A stretch of 64,000 nt of DNA, from contig NC_077232.1 in assembly GCF_027887165.1 (NCBI RefSeq), positions 18,678,755-18,742,754 of the forward strand. Direction: 5' to 3'. Each line of letters starts with the position of its first letter. Position 1 is the first letter of the stretch. This DNA comes from Monodelphis domestica (Eukaryota > Chordata > Mammalia > Didelphimorphia > Didelphidae). The notes under the pieces are model-generated. The model was not told the origin of the DNA, did not search any database, and worked only from the letters and a program-made list of their open reading frames with translations. The position numbers and the translations under genes are program-made. Below, piece by piece: positions 22,040-31,985 of the stretch.

Positions 22040-22422
22040 CACACTGGTAAGTCAGTTGACTTCTTCCATTTCTTTATCTTGATAATATGTATAATGATAT
22101 TTGTGGCACAAATCTCATAGGCTTGTTTTGGGGGCCCCAATAAAATCATGTCTATAAGTTGTTTTCCAACAAACAAATGCTCTAGAAACATCTTATGAGC
22201 CTTTTCAAGTTCAGCATCCTTGAGTAACTGAAATAGCCCTTTGAGAAATGATTTACAGCACAGTCCTAAGGAAGACTTAATTGAATAATGTTGGTGATGA
22301 ATATATTAGTTGCACAGCACTGCATTACATTTGGGAATGAGGGGGTTGATAACCAAGTTGAAGTGAAACATAATCCTTGCCATCAATGCTAATAACTCAC
22401 ATTTATATAGGACCTAAATATT
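22040..22422. other. Start of unit B, up to deletion junction
   Basis: Paralogue of 1-380, 36158-36535 and 58600-58980. The MIR relic is cut at about 22423, where the L1 3' end begins. Confidence 0.7.
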
Positions 22423-23180
22423 CTGATGAATGTCTAATTTCTCAAAATTATATTGAATTAAGTAAAATTTATGAGAATATAAGGCATTCCCCAATTGACA
22501 AATGGTGATTATGCAGTTTTCAGAGGAAGAAATCAAAGTTATCAATAAGCATATAAAAATGTTCTAAATCACACTTGATTAGGAAATGCAAATTGAAACA
22601 ACTGAGGTGCCACCACACACCTATCAGTAATGGCTGAAGAAATTGTATTATATGTTAGTGGGGTAATACTATTGTGTTTTTAAAAATGATGATCATGATA
22701 ATTTCATAAAAGCAAACAACAAAGACTTATATGAACTTATGCAGATCAAAATCAGCAGAAAAAGAAAAATACTGTATGCAGTAACTGCAGCTTTGTGAGA
22801 TGATCAAGTGTGAAAGACTTTCTGTACTCACAATATAAAGATCTGGGCCAGTTCTGAGGGAGATGTGATAAAAATGCTATCCACCTCCCAAAAAAAACTG
22901 CTGAGTTTCGATCGATATCAAAGCATACCATTCTTCACATTCGTTTATTATTTTATTTGGGGGTTTTGGTTTGATATGAGTTTTCTCATATAACAGTGAC
23001 ATATAGGAGTCTGTTTTCCATGATAGCACATTCATAAACCAGATTAAATTGCTTATCATCTCTGAGAGAGGGGAGGGGAAGAAGATGATTTGAATCTTTT
23101 AATTTCAAAAAATGTCCATTAAAATTATTATCAAATTTGGAATTTGGTAAATAAGATATCTTTGAATAAATAGGTAAAGA
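22423..23180 (+). mobile_element. Old L1 3' end upstream of OR (unit B)
   Basis: ORF2 tail and 3' UTR of the same old L1: CAAATTGACAAATGG-like block, GAAATGCAAATTGAAACAAC, then the G-rich 3' UTR (GAGAGAGGGGAGGGGAAG). Paralogous to 41617-42380 in unit C at about 97-98% by eye. Directly joined to the MIR relic at 22423 by deletion of everything between. Confidence 0.75.
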
Positions 23181-23347
23181 GTAATACATAAAGTATTCTC
23201 TATAAGAAACTTTATTATTTAATTTTGGGAACTCGAGTAATTGCTCTCAGTCACTTAATTCTTTATTTCTAACTTTCACATAAAATATTTCTATGACTGT
23301 TTTAAGTCTTGGAAACAATTCATCATGAAAAATTGATTTTTCTGACG

Positions 23348-23370
23348 CTTATTCCTTTTTTGTTTCAGGA
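23348..23370 (+). other. Splice acceptor before OR exon (unit B)
   Basis: Tract TTCCTTTTTTGTTTCAG ends at 23368, with the first ATG at 23389. Sequence and spacing are as in units A and C. Confidence 0.7.
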
Positions 23371-23388
23371 GAATGACATCACTCTCAA

Positions 23389-24345
23389 ATGACATTTATG
23401 GGGAACACATCTGAAGTGAATGCATTCATCTTTGTGGGATTAACAGATGTCCCAATGCTTCAGGTTCCTCTCTTTATAATGGTAACCCTGATCTATCTCA
23501 TCACCCTGGTAGGGAACCTGGGAATAGTAGCTGTGATTTCACATGATTCCTGCCTCCATACTCCTATGTACTTTTTCCTCAGAAACCTATCTCTGGTGGA
23601 TTTTGGTCTTTCCTCAACTGTTATTCCCAAGGTGATGACTGGACTCCTCACGGGAGACAAAGTCATTTCCTATAATGGATGTGCAACCCAATTGTTTTTC
23701 TTTTTGGCCTTTGCTAATATCGAAAGTTTACTTTTAGCCTTCATGGCCTATGATCGCCATGCAGCTGTGTGTAGACCCCTACATTATACCACTACCATGA
23801 CTTCAAAAGTCTGTGTATATTTGGCCAGTGGGGCTCATATCTGGGGTTTTCTGACCTCCTCCATCTTCACAGGAAATATTTTTAGTCTTTCCTTCTGTAG
23901 GTCCTATGTAGTCCATCACTTTTTCTGTGATATTCCCCCTCTCTTAATTCTCTCTTGCACTGAAATTCACACCACTGAGTCAATAATCTTCACTTTTGGT
24001 TCATTCAACGCATCCTTCTCATTTCTTGTAATCTTTTTCTCTTACTTATTAATCTTCATCACCATCCTGAAGATCCGTTCTAATGATGGGCGCCAGAAAG
24101 CTTTCTCCACCTGTGCTTCCCATCTCACAGCAGTGTTCATATTTTATGGGACATCCACCTTCATGTACTTCCAACCCAGCTCAAGCCATTCAATGGACTC
24201 TGACAAAATGGTGTCAGTATTCTACACCATGGTTATCCCTATGTTGAATCCTCTCATCTATAGTCTGAGAAACAAAGAAGTTAAGAATGCTTTCAGAAAA
24301 GCTGTGAGGGGACAAAGCCTTCAATTTGATCATCCTTTTAATTAG
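23389..24345 (+). CDS. OR5B-like: Olfactory receptor, class II, OR5B-like (unit B)
   Basis: Intact single-exon odorant receptor of 318 residues with every class II hallmark: glycosylation site NTS at 6-8, LHTPMYFFL in TM1-TM2, [10 protein letters not shown] at the end of TM3, the paired cysteines 98 and 180, [10 protein letters not shown] in TM6, PMLNPLIYS in TM7 and [11 protein letters not shown] after it. Start choice: ATG at 23389 or the in-frame ATG at 23398; the latter gives MGNTSEV and matches the family start. A pyrimidine tract and CAG acceptor end at 23368. It differs from the unit C receptor at 44 of 318 residues, although the DNA just outside the exon on both sides is far more alike. 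Differences include residues 21-24 (VPML against DPWL), 52 (H against W), 106 (L against V) and 262 (Q against F). AATAAA lies at 24348-24353, right after the stop. Appears functional. Confidence 0.96.
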   Translation: MTFMGNTSEVNAFIFVGLTDVPMLQVPLFIMVTLIYLITLVGNLGIVAVISHDSCLHTPMYFFLRNLSLVDFGLSSTVIPKVMTGLLTGDKVISYNGCATQLFFFLAFANIESLLLAFMAYDRHAAVCRPLHYTTTMTSKVCVYLASGAHIWGFLTSSIFTGNIFSLSFCRSYVVHHFFCDIPPLLILSCTEIHTTESIIFTFGSFNASFSFLVIFFSYLLIFITILKIRSNDGRQKAFSTCASHLTAVFIFYGTSTFMYFQPSSSHSMDSDKMVSVFYTMVIPMLNPLIYSLRNKEVKNAFRKAVRGQSLQFDHPFN

Positions 24346-24347
24346 AG

Positions 24348-24353
24348 AATAAA
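24348..24353 (+). promoter_or_regulatory. Candidate polyadenylation signal, unit B OR
   Basis: AATAAA begins 3 bases after the TAG stop at 24343-24345. The equivalent motif is present in unit C. Confidence 0.35.
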
Positions 24354-24608
24354 TCCATTTGTACCTTCCTCCCTCTGTGATCCAGCAGTCAAAAAGACTA
24401 TTTTTTTATTTATACAGAAGGGTAATCCATATTTCCCCCAGGAGTAACATTATGTAGCAGCAGAAGTAAAAGACTTGGAAATAAAGAGGCAAAGCCATGA
24501 TGTTAGCATAGTAAGACTAGGAATTAAGGGATCCTGTAATATAAGTTCTGTGTCAGATATTTCTTGTTGTATAACCTTAGCTCCATACTGTGTAGCCTAA
24601 GGAAACTA

Positions 24609-24837
24609 GGCAGGACAGGGGATAGAGCAGTGGATCTGGAGTGAGCAACATCTGACTTTACAGACACTTATTAGTTTTGTGACTCAGAACAAGTCACTTA
24701 ATCCTGTTTGCCTATGTTTCTTCATCTGAAAAATGAGTTAGAGAAGAAAATACCAACCATTTCAGTATCTTAGCCAAGGAAACTTCCCATGGGGTTGTGA
24801 AGTGTTGAACAGAACTGAAAAATGACTGAAGAACAAC
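24609..24837 (+). repeat. MAR1-type tRNA SINE (unit B)
   Basis: GGCAGGACAGGGGATAGAGC start, CAAGTCACTTAATCCTGTTT middle, CTGAAAAATGACTGAAGAAC end. Nearly identical to the unit C copy. Confidence 0.88.
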
Positions 24838-24969
24838 CTTATCCATGTCACTAAAGTCTGTCTCGATTTCCTTTCGTATAAAAGGCTTTAATAGTTTGAC
24901 ATAATATTGGTTTGTGGATAGAAGGGGATCTGCGTATGCACACCCACACATAGACATACCTAGACACCC

Positions 24970-24970
<1 letters not shown>

Positions 24971-25028
<58 letters not shown>
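24971..25028. repeat. (CA)n(TA)n microsatellite (unit B)
   Basis: About 20 CA repeats followed by a short TA run. Open frames reading through it are repeat translations only. Confidence 0.97.
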
Positions 25029-25667
25029 ATCGTAATATAGAAATCCTAGCTATTATCCCTTTAAAGAAGAAAGAGCAGCTACTTAACTTTGAAAGGTGTA
25101 GTACTTGCAGAGAAAAGCCACTAAGTTGCTTGGAAAGGGCAACATTGGTGGTAACAGCTTTGCTTATTCAACACCCCCTCAACCAGAGGTCTGCTGCTAA
25201 ATACTTAAGACCCAGCTCTTCAGGAAAATAATTGTACACAACATAGTCTGCTGATTTCTATACTCACTCAAAATCGAATCATCACTTTGTGAGATGGTTA
25301 AAGCTAGATCCAGCACACACCTACAGTAAGGCTACATTTGGGAAGGAATATAAATTATTAGGTGGTCCTTTAAGGGCTGGAAAGTCAAGGAGAGAGGCCT
25401 TTCACTGTAATGTCAGTGTAGCATCCCAAAGCCAATCTCAATAGAAATTCAATCTAACAAATGGGTTCTTAACTGTTTTACATGTTTCTGTGTTTGAATA
25501 GAGATTCTTGTGAATTTCTCTTTATAATATTTTTTTATTTTCCTGTGGGATCAAATAAAGGCTTTCCAATATGTGGTAACTTAAATTATTTTCTAGGAGC
25601 TGGAGATCCATATTGCCTACATTGGGAGAAACAGAAGAACATGCTATACTATTAGCATGTGAACTGA

Positions 25668-25925
25668 TTTTTAAGAGATATTTTATTTGTTTTCCCAATT
25701 ACAGATAATAACAATTTTCAACATTAAATTTCTGAGATTATGAGGTGGTAACCAATTTGATCTGTATTATGCAGGTATCATGCAAAATGTACGGCCATAT
25801 TGGTCCTTGTTATAAAAAGAACACTGTTATAAAACCAAAACTCCAAAATAGAAACATAAACTCATGTGGTAAATTGATTTTTTTAGAACAACTCTATTCA
25901 GAGAGATGAAATTGAAATTTTATAT
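25668..25925 (-). mobile_element. Old L1 3' UTR fragment, antisense (unit B)
   Basis: Paralogue of 9245-9560 (CCCAATTACAGATAATAACA; CATGCAAAATGTACGGCCAT), lacking the C-rich segment. Confidence 0.6.
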
Positions 25926-26358
25926 CAACTTTTTATTTTATTTATTAATTATTGACTGAAAATTATATCTATGCACTAGAATCAATATTTGTGGATCAAC
26001 TCTATTCTTATGGGCTTTGGTGGTAAAATTTGCAAGAGTTTAACCTCCCTAATTTCTTTGGGCTAAAGTAGAACCACCAAGCCCCAAATCTATGAAGGTC
26101 TCCTCACCACATTGAGATATGAGTCAACTTCCTTATTGGACGTTGGCTCACCTCCAGATATTTCAGGGGATGTGAGTCGACAAAGTTATAAGATATTTGC
26201 TAACCTTTCACACAGCAACACCTCTACTGGGTCTCTAACCTTAAGAGATCAAATATAGAGGAGAAAGGAATTACTTATGCCAAAATATTGCCAGCAACCT
26301 TAGCAAGGGAGAGCATGAGAACAGTGGTTGAAAAATATCAGAAAATTATTATTATGAA

Positions 26359-27109
26359 GTGGGACATCAATGCTAGCCGGGAGATCGAGAAACTATTTCT
26401 CTTACCAACATAAATCACTAAATAGTTGCCAATGAATGACAGGTAAACCTAAGGGTCTTGGGAATAATAGAAAGGCTATGACTATCTACCCTTGTTTCAG
26501 TTCATTCCCTGAAGCCATAATCCAGGGGGAGCAGCAGTTTTGGAGATGTAATCTGGCAACTGTTTCTCCATATTCTATACTCTCTACTTTCTCTGTAATC
26601 AGTTCTAGGACTAGGGAGAAAAATATTCTTGACACCAAAGATATTGACCACTTGCAAATGGTTGATCATTAGATATTGATGGGTTTTTTTGCCACTGAAA
26701 AAAAAATGCACATTAATAGAAATGAAAGGGCATTAAGGCATATGTATTACCATGTGCTCCAGCAAAGCAGTCTAGTCCTTTATATAACATTTGCATAAGA
26801 AAAGTCATTTAGTGTCTTTTCTGAGCCCCTGAGAATATGGGATGTTTTCTTTTAAATATGTATCACCAGAATAGCAGGGACCTAATGAATGTTTTTTCAC
26901 CAATCACTTATTCATTATTACTTTTTATCCTTGTGAGTACAACACCGTAGGTAGTCACATAATTCTCTTCAATAAATACAATAGGCTTCATTGTACAGGA
27001 AAATCTCACTCATTACTGCCAGGAGAGAATCTGAAAGTTTTAAAGAATGTACATATTTGCAGACATCACTATTGTCCCATTTGTGATACATTTGAGTTAG
27101 AACAGAGTT
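26359..27109. other. Unit B spacer with empty L1 site
   Basis: Matches 13376-13985 plus 16079-16190 of unit A without the L1: CAATAAATACAATAGGCTTC near 26971 continues directly. No gene. Confidence 0.6.
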
Positions 27110-27594
27110 TCCGTTCACTTTTTTAAATTTATTTTTAATTTTTTCCAATTTTTATAAAACAATTTATAAAGATTCCCTCAATTTCCAATTCATTACCACA
27201 AGAAAGAGAGATACTATAAACATATCATTTATTTTCCTCATTCCCTGGTACTCTTGTGAAACAGACCCAGAATTACCATGGCTGGTTCTAAGGATATACA
27301 CAGTTTGAGTCTTTGTGTATAATTTCATACTGCTCTCTAAATGGTTAGATAACTTTACAGTTCCACCAACAGGATATTAATATGCTCATTTTTTTTCACA
27401 ATCTCATGAACATTTACAATTTTGCTCTTTTTTATTTTAGCCAATTTGGGTGTATGATACTACCTCAGAATAATTTTAGTCTATATTTTGCTGGGTAGTT
27501 GATTCTTGGTTGTAGACGCAGTACTCTTGCTTTCCAGAATACCATATTCCATGCCTTCTGGTCCTTCAGTGTGGATGCAGCTAGGTTCTATGTG
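27110..27594 (-). mobile_element. Second reversed L1, left part (unit B)
   Basis: Antisense L1 3' end to about 27487, then antisense ORF1 (AATACCATATTCCATGCCTT; CTTCAGTGTGGATGCAGCTA) up to the provirus insertion. Confidence 0.7.
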
Positions 27595-29524
27595 AACTTC
27601 AGGGCCTCTCTCCAGCACCCAGTATGAACGGCCCTCGAGCCCACCTGCCAAAATGGGGGGAGGGAGCACAGGCAGCCCGGCTATCCATGGTCCGCCGAGG
27701 CACCTCAGTTCTGCGGTATCATCACACTTAGGGGGGATTCTCCTACTGCTTCCTATATACAGGAATTATAGCACAAACTGCATGAACTTCATGAATCCAG
27801 AGCTGCAGTACAAGCTGGACCACTAGACTTTTCACTTCACGACCTGAACCCAGAAGACAAGGTGTATATAAAGAACTTCCAGCTAAGGGGAGCAACTCAT
27901 CCTTCCTGGGAAGGACCATTCCAAATATTGTTAACTACTCCAACAGCTATAAAGATTGGAGAGAAGGACTCTTGGATTCATTGTTCACATGTAAAGAGAG
28001 CATCTTCTGTTGAGACTGATTGACTCTATCCTATCACATGCATTGAAGATAATAACCCATTGACAAGTGGATCCTGTTTTTTTTAACATATTGAATTCCT
28101 GAATTTATTTTTCTGTTTTCTCTTTTTCCTTATTTTATTATTTTTTTCTTTTATTTTTATTAAAATATTTGATTTTTCCCTTTTCTCATTTCTATGTACT
28201 TCGGGTACATATAGTCAATATTAATTTTATTCTACTATAATAAAACTTTAAAGATATATACTTGCCATAATATTAATACATACAGAAACAGCTTAAGACT
28301 GTGGGATCCTGCCACTTATTGATAATTTTTATGGGACTGTGTCTGATTATGCTTGTGTCTGATTCTAGGAAACTGGATCAAAAAGGAGCATAAACATAAC
28401 CTGAATTGTGCCAAAAGAGCACACAGATTAAAAAAAAAGAAGAAGAAGAAAAAGAAAAAGAAACCAATCTAGGTAGGATTGATGCACTTCTAAGCCAATA
28501 CTAAGGACTTGAACTGAGTGTGAGACTCGAGGTTGCGATGCTTGACATACGTTAAGATGAAGGCCTTCCTTGTATCCACACTCTTCGTGAAAATACTTAC
28601 AGACAAGTAACAAAGGTTAGCTATCATCCTGGATCCCTCTATCTCTAAGAATAAAGGTAAAATCAGACCAGGGAATGACACTTCCCTATAAAAATAAAAA
28701 TCTGGTCCTTTTTCTCTCCTATAGTATGGCAACTTCCTATAGCCGTAGCTGCAAATGGATAAGTGAAATATTACTGCATTCTGTCCTACAGACTTGTGGG
28801 ATTAGAAATTACTTAATTGGACCCTAATACAATGGCTTGTGAGAAATGTATTCTTTCTTACTCAAAATTTTGTATACATAGATTTTTGATATTTTGATAC
28901 TGATTTTGAATTCCTCTTTAAATATATATATATATGTACACATATATAAATAACTTAAAAGGGTTTAATTTTTCTTTTATTATTTATTCTTTCTTTTGTT
29001 TTGTTTTCATTTTTGATTTTGTTTTTAAAATTGACTCACATACCCCCATAATTAATCCTTGCATCCTGAGCTGAACTGGGTGTTTTTCAATACCTTCTTC
29101 AGGTGGGATTGTATTTTCATAAAATCCAAGATTTAAATTTTTGTTCGAGAAAGATCTTCAGAGAAGAAGCTTGCTAACTCCTAAATCCAGAGAATGCTGA
29201 AAGATACCTAAACCCTTACACTACAGGAAGATCCAGAATGAACCTTGGGGTGTGGTTGATTGAACATTTATTTTTAATGTACACTCATGCCAAAGGGGAA
29301 TGCCCCCTAATTGGCTTTTGTCAATGCACCCAGCAAAAACATTGGTTTTACTGTGTGTGTCTCTCTCTCTCTTCTATTTCCGCCTTATCTATAACTATTG
29401 TAGTCTTCCTCTTAAAAACTAAAAATTTTGTATACACCTGCAGTTAGAAATTCTTGGGGTGCAGGATGCTTATGTTTAGTGATCAATTGGGGAGACTAGT
29501 CCCCCAATAATCATCAGGGGGGAT

Positions 29525-29906
29525 TGTGATTTTTAAATTCTCTCCATCTTGCTTGGTCTAGCACCCAGGAATGTGTACACCCACACTACACAGGCATATG
29601 CTAGCTAATGACAAATCAGAAACAACTAACCTCCCCCCTGGGCTGTCCTAAGCCAATCTTGAGTCACCATTGGCACATGTGAGACACAGGAAGTGAGGTA
29701 GAGAAAAGCCTCTGGAGTTCTCATCACTTCCTGTGAAGAAGGATGAGCACCAGTTTGATCCTGGAGCTCAAGTTTGGAGGAGCCCCTCAGACAGCTTTCC
29801 TTCAGATTGGTCACATGAGTGATAAGGACTGACTCTTTGCTTTGCTCTCCAAGGCCTTAAACTCCCACCTTGGATCAATCTGAGCCAAAGTGATTTTGAG
29901 TTAAAC

Positions 29907-30002
<96 letters not shown>

Positions 30003-30137
30003 CTCCCTCCTGCTGTAATTAAGTCACCATAAAAACTCCATTCTGACTTGAGTGTTTCATTTAGGATTTTATAGATAAAATCCTTGGCAACCAATAATTA
30101 TTATATTCAGTCTCAACCCCTAAATTTAACCTTAACA
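29525..30137 (+). mobile_element. 3' LTR of the unit B provirus
   Basis: 613 bp, TGTGATTT...CCTTAACA, preceded by a polypurine tract. Contains GACAAATCAGAAACAACT and CATGTGAGACACAGGAAGTG, shared with the solo LTR at 32654-33376, and an inner (TC)n microsatellite. Confidence 0.8.
29911..29997. repeat. (TC)n microsatellite inside LTR
   Basis: About 43 uninterrupted TC steps within the 3' LTR. The sister solo LTR has only TCTTCTACTCTTTCCCTCTT at the matching spot, so this is local expansion. Confidence 0.97.
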
Positions 30138-31298
30138 TGTGTTATCCCAACTGTGGTTCCATGATATCTGAAAAGTTTAATCTTACCAGTTTGTAGTATC
30201 TTTTCCTTGGTCTGATAATTCATGAATTTGACTATAATATTCCTGGGCATTCTCAATTAGGGATGAAATGCAAGTAGTGATCTTTAGATTCTTTCAATCT
30301 CCACTGTTCCCTCTTATTCAAAGATGTTGGGGCAGTCTTCTTGCAAAATTTCCTGTAGAATGATGTCCAGGCTTTTTCTTTTGTCATGATTTTCCAGTAG
30401 TCCAATAATTCTTAAATTGCCTCTTCTGGATCTATTTTCCAGGTGTGTACTTTTATCAATGAGATGTTTCATATTTTCCTCAACTTTTTAGTTCTTTTGA
30501 TTTTTTTAATAGAATCTTGCTACCTTGTGAAGTTATTTGCTTCTAGTTGTTGGATTTTATTTTTTAAAGACTGAATTTCATCCCTGGCTTTTTGGCCATC
30601 CTTCTCTTTCTGGTCTGCTTTTCTTTGTAGGTCATCTTTCACTTTCTTTGCCTCATTTTCAATTCTGATCAATTCTGGCTTTCAAGACATTATTTTGTTT
30701 TAGTTTATGTACCTCTGTTTCCAGAAGACTTATTTTCTTTTTAAGTTCCATTCCCAATTGTCTTCAGCCTCTCTTAATCATTTTTTTTTAATTCTGTTTT
30801 GAGTTCTTCCAAAACATGAGTCTAATTTGCTAGTTTCTGTGTTTATACTTGGTGCTCCTTGGTCCTCCTCTGTTCCATTTGCTCTTTGTTCATTACCTGG
30901 ATAGAAGTTATTGATTGTAATTTCTTTTTGCTTTTTCTGTTGCTATTCATATTTTTGCCATCTTTCCCCCCTGTCATTAGCTGTAATCTTGCTTCACTTA
31001 TTATTTGCTGGATCTGTGCATTTGGACTGCTGTCCTGAAGGGGATTCCTTTCTGCTCTGCTGATTGACTAGATTTGGCTGATGGAGTATTAATGCTCCCT
31101 GAGGTCAGATCTTACCAGCTGACAGCAGAAGCTGAAGATGTAGGTGCAGGTGTGTGGAGGCTGAAGTGAGCTGTGCTTCCTTCCCTGTTATCAAGGTATT
31201 CTGTTAAGGTTTCAGCCTCTGTCCTGGAATCCAATTCAGCAGGATTCTTATTGCAAGTCCTAGTGTCATCAGTGGGGAAGGGTGTTGGAGATTGATAT
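30138..31298 (-). mobile_element. Second reversed L1, ORF1 rest and 5' UTR (unit B)
   Basis: Continues the L1 cut by the provirus: GTTATCCCAACTGTGGTTCC, CAAAGATGTTGGGGCAGTCT, then 5' UTR to about 31298. Colinear with 16670-17827. Confidence 0.75.
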
Positions 31299-31481
31299 TT
31301 TTTAAACCCTTACCTTCTATCTTATTGGTTCCAAGGCTGAAGAGTGGTAAGGGCTAGGCAATGGGGGTTAAGTGACTTGCCCAGGGTCACACAGCTGGGA
31401 AGTATCTGAGGCCATATTTGAACACAGGACCTCCTATCTCTGGACCTGACTCTCAATTCACTGAGCCACCCAGCTGCCTCC
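31299..31481 (-). repeat. SINE1/WSINE1-type CORE-SINE, antisense (unit B only)
   Basis: Well preserved: AACCCTTACCTTCTATCTTA, GTAAGGGCTAGGCAATGGGG, TTAAGTGACTTGCCCAGGGT, CACACAGCTGGGAAGTATCT, GACTCTCAATTCACTGAGCC, ACCCAGCTGCCTCC. Flanked by imperfect 10-bp copies (AGATTGATAT, AGATGGACAT). Absent from unit A. A strong marsupial marker. Confidence 0.92.
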
Positions 31482-31985
31482 AGATGGACATGTTTTTGAA
31501 ATGGGTGAAATATGCATCTTATCATGATTGGGTACTAGCTTCTTGAGAATGTGCCTCAGTTTCTTGTTGAGTCCCAATTAGTTAGAATGATTTTTAAACT
31601 ATTAGCTCATGACATTCAGAAATTTTCTATACAATTAGTATACCTTTCATTAGAAGATACTCATCTTCCTATTACTGAGTCACAAGGTGAACAGGCCCTG
31701 AACCTGAATAGGAGCACACCCTATTGAAAAATACTGGCTTGCTACCTTATAAGAAGTTACAGGAATGAGTTAATAAGAGGTTACATAGAAAACAGCTAAA
31801 TACATTACATTCTGGTTGCTTTATGTAGTTACTATAATTTTACTAATTAGTAATCAGACATTATCTTTAATTAACCACTCTCTTTGGCTAAATACTGAGT
31901 GATTCTAATATCTTGAATCTTATTTTTTTAATTGAGTAAGGGATTCTCATTCTCTTCAGTCCCTCCTCTGATCCTGAGGATCATC

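Larger units (their letters stand above)
27595..30137 (+). mobile_element. Class I (gamma-like) provirus fossil, truncated (unit B only)
   Basis: Inserted in the reversed L1 ORF1; TGTG stands on both sides (27591-27594, 30138-30141), and unit A has one copy at the empty site, so a 4-bp target duplication fits. Parts: integrase C-terminal module of pol at about 27780-28010, an unassigned and much reduced env-side region to about 29515, a G-rich polypurine tract, and a 3' LTR at 29525-30137. The 5' LTR, gag and most of pol are missing. Broken. Younger than the A/B split. Confidence 0.75.

Noticed and set aside
24971-25028. CRISPR-like or regulatory tandem array
   Set aside because: Simple CA/TA microsatellite without spacers; the genome is mammalian.
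24914-25231. Open frame of 105 codons near-identical in unit C (44098-44427)
   Set aside because: Runs through a CA microsatellite (HTHTHT translation); conservation reflects the 99% DNA tract, not coding.
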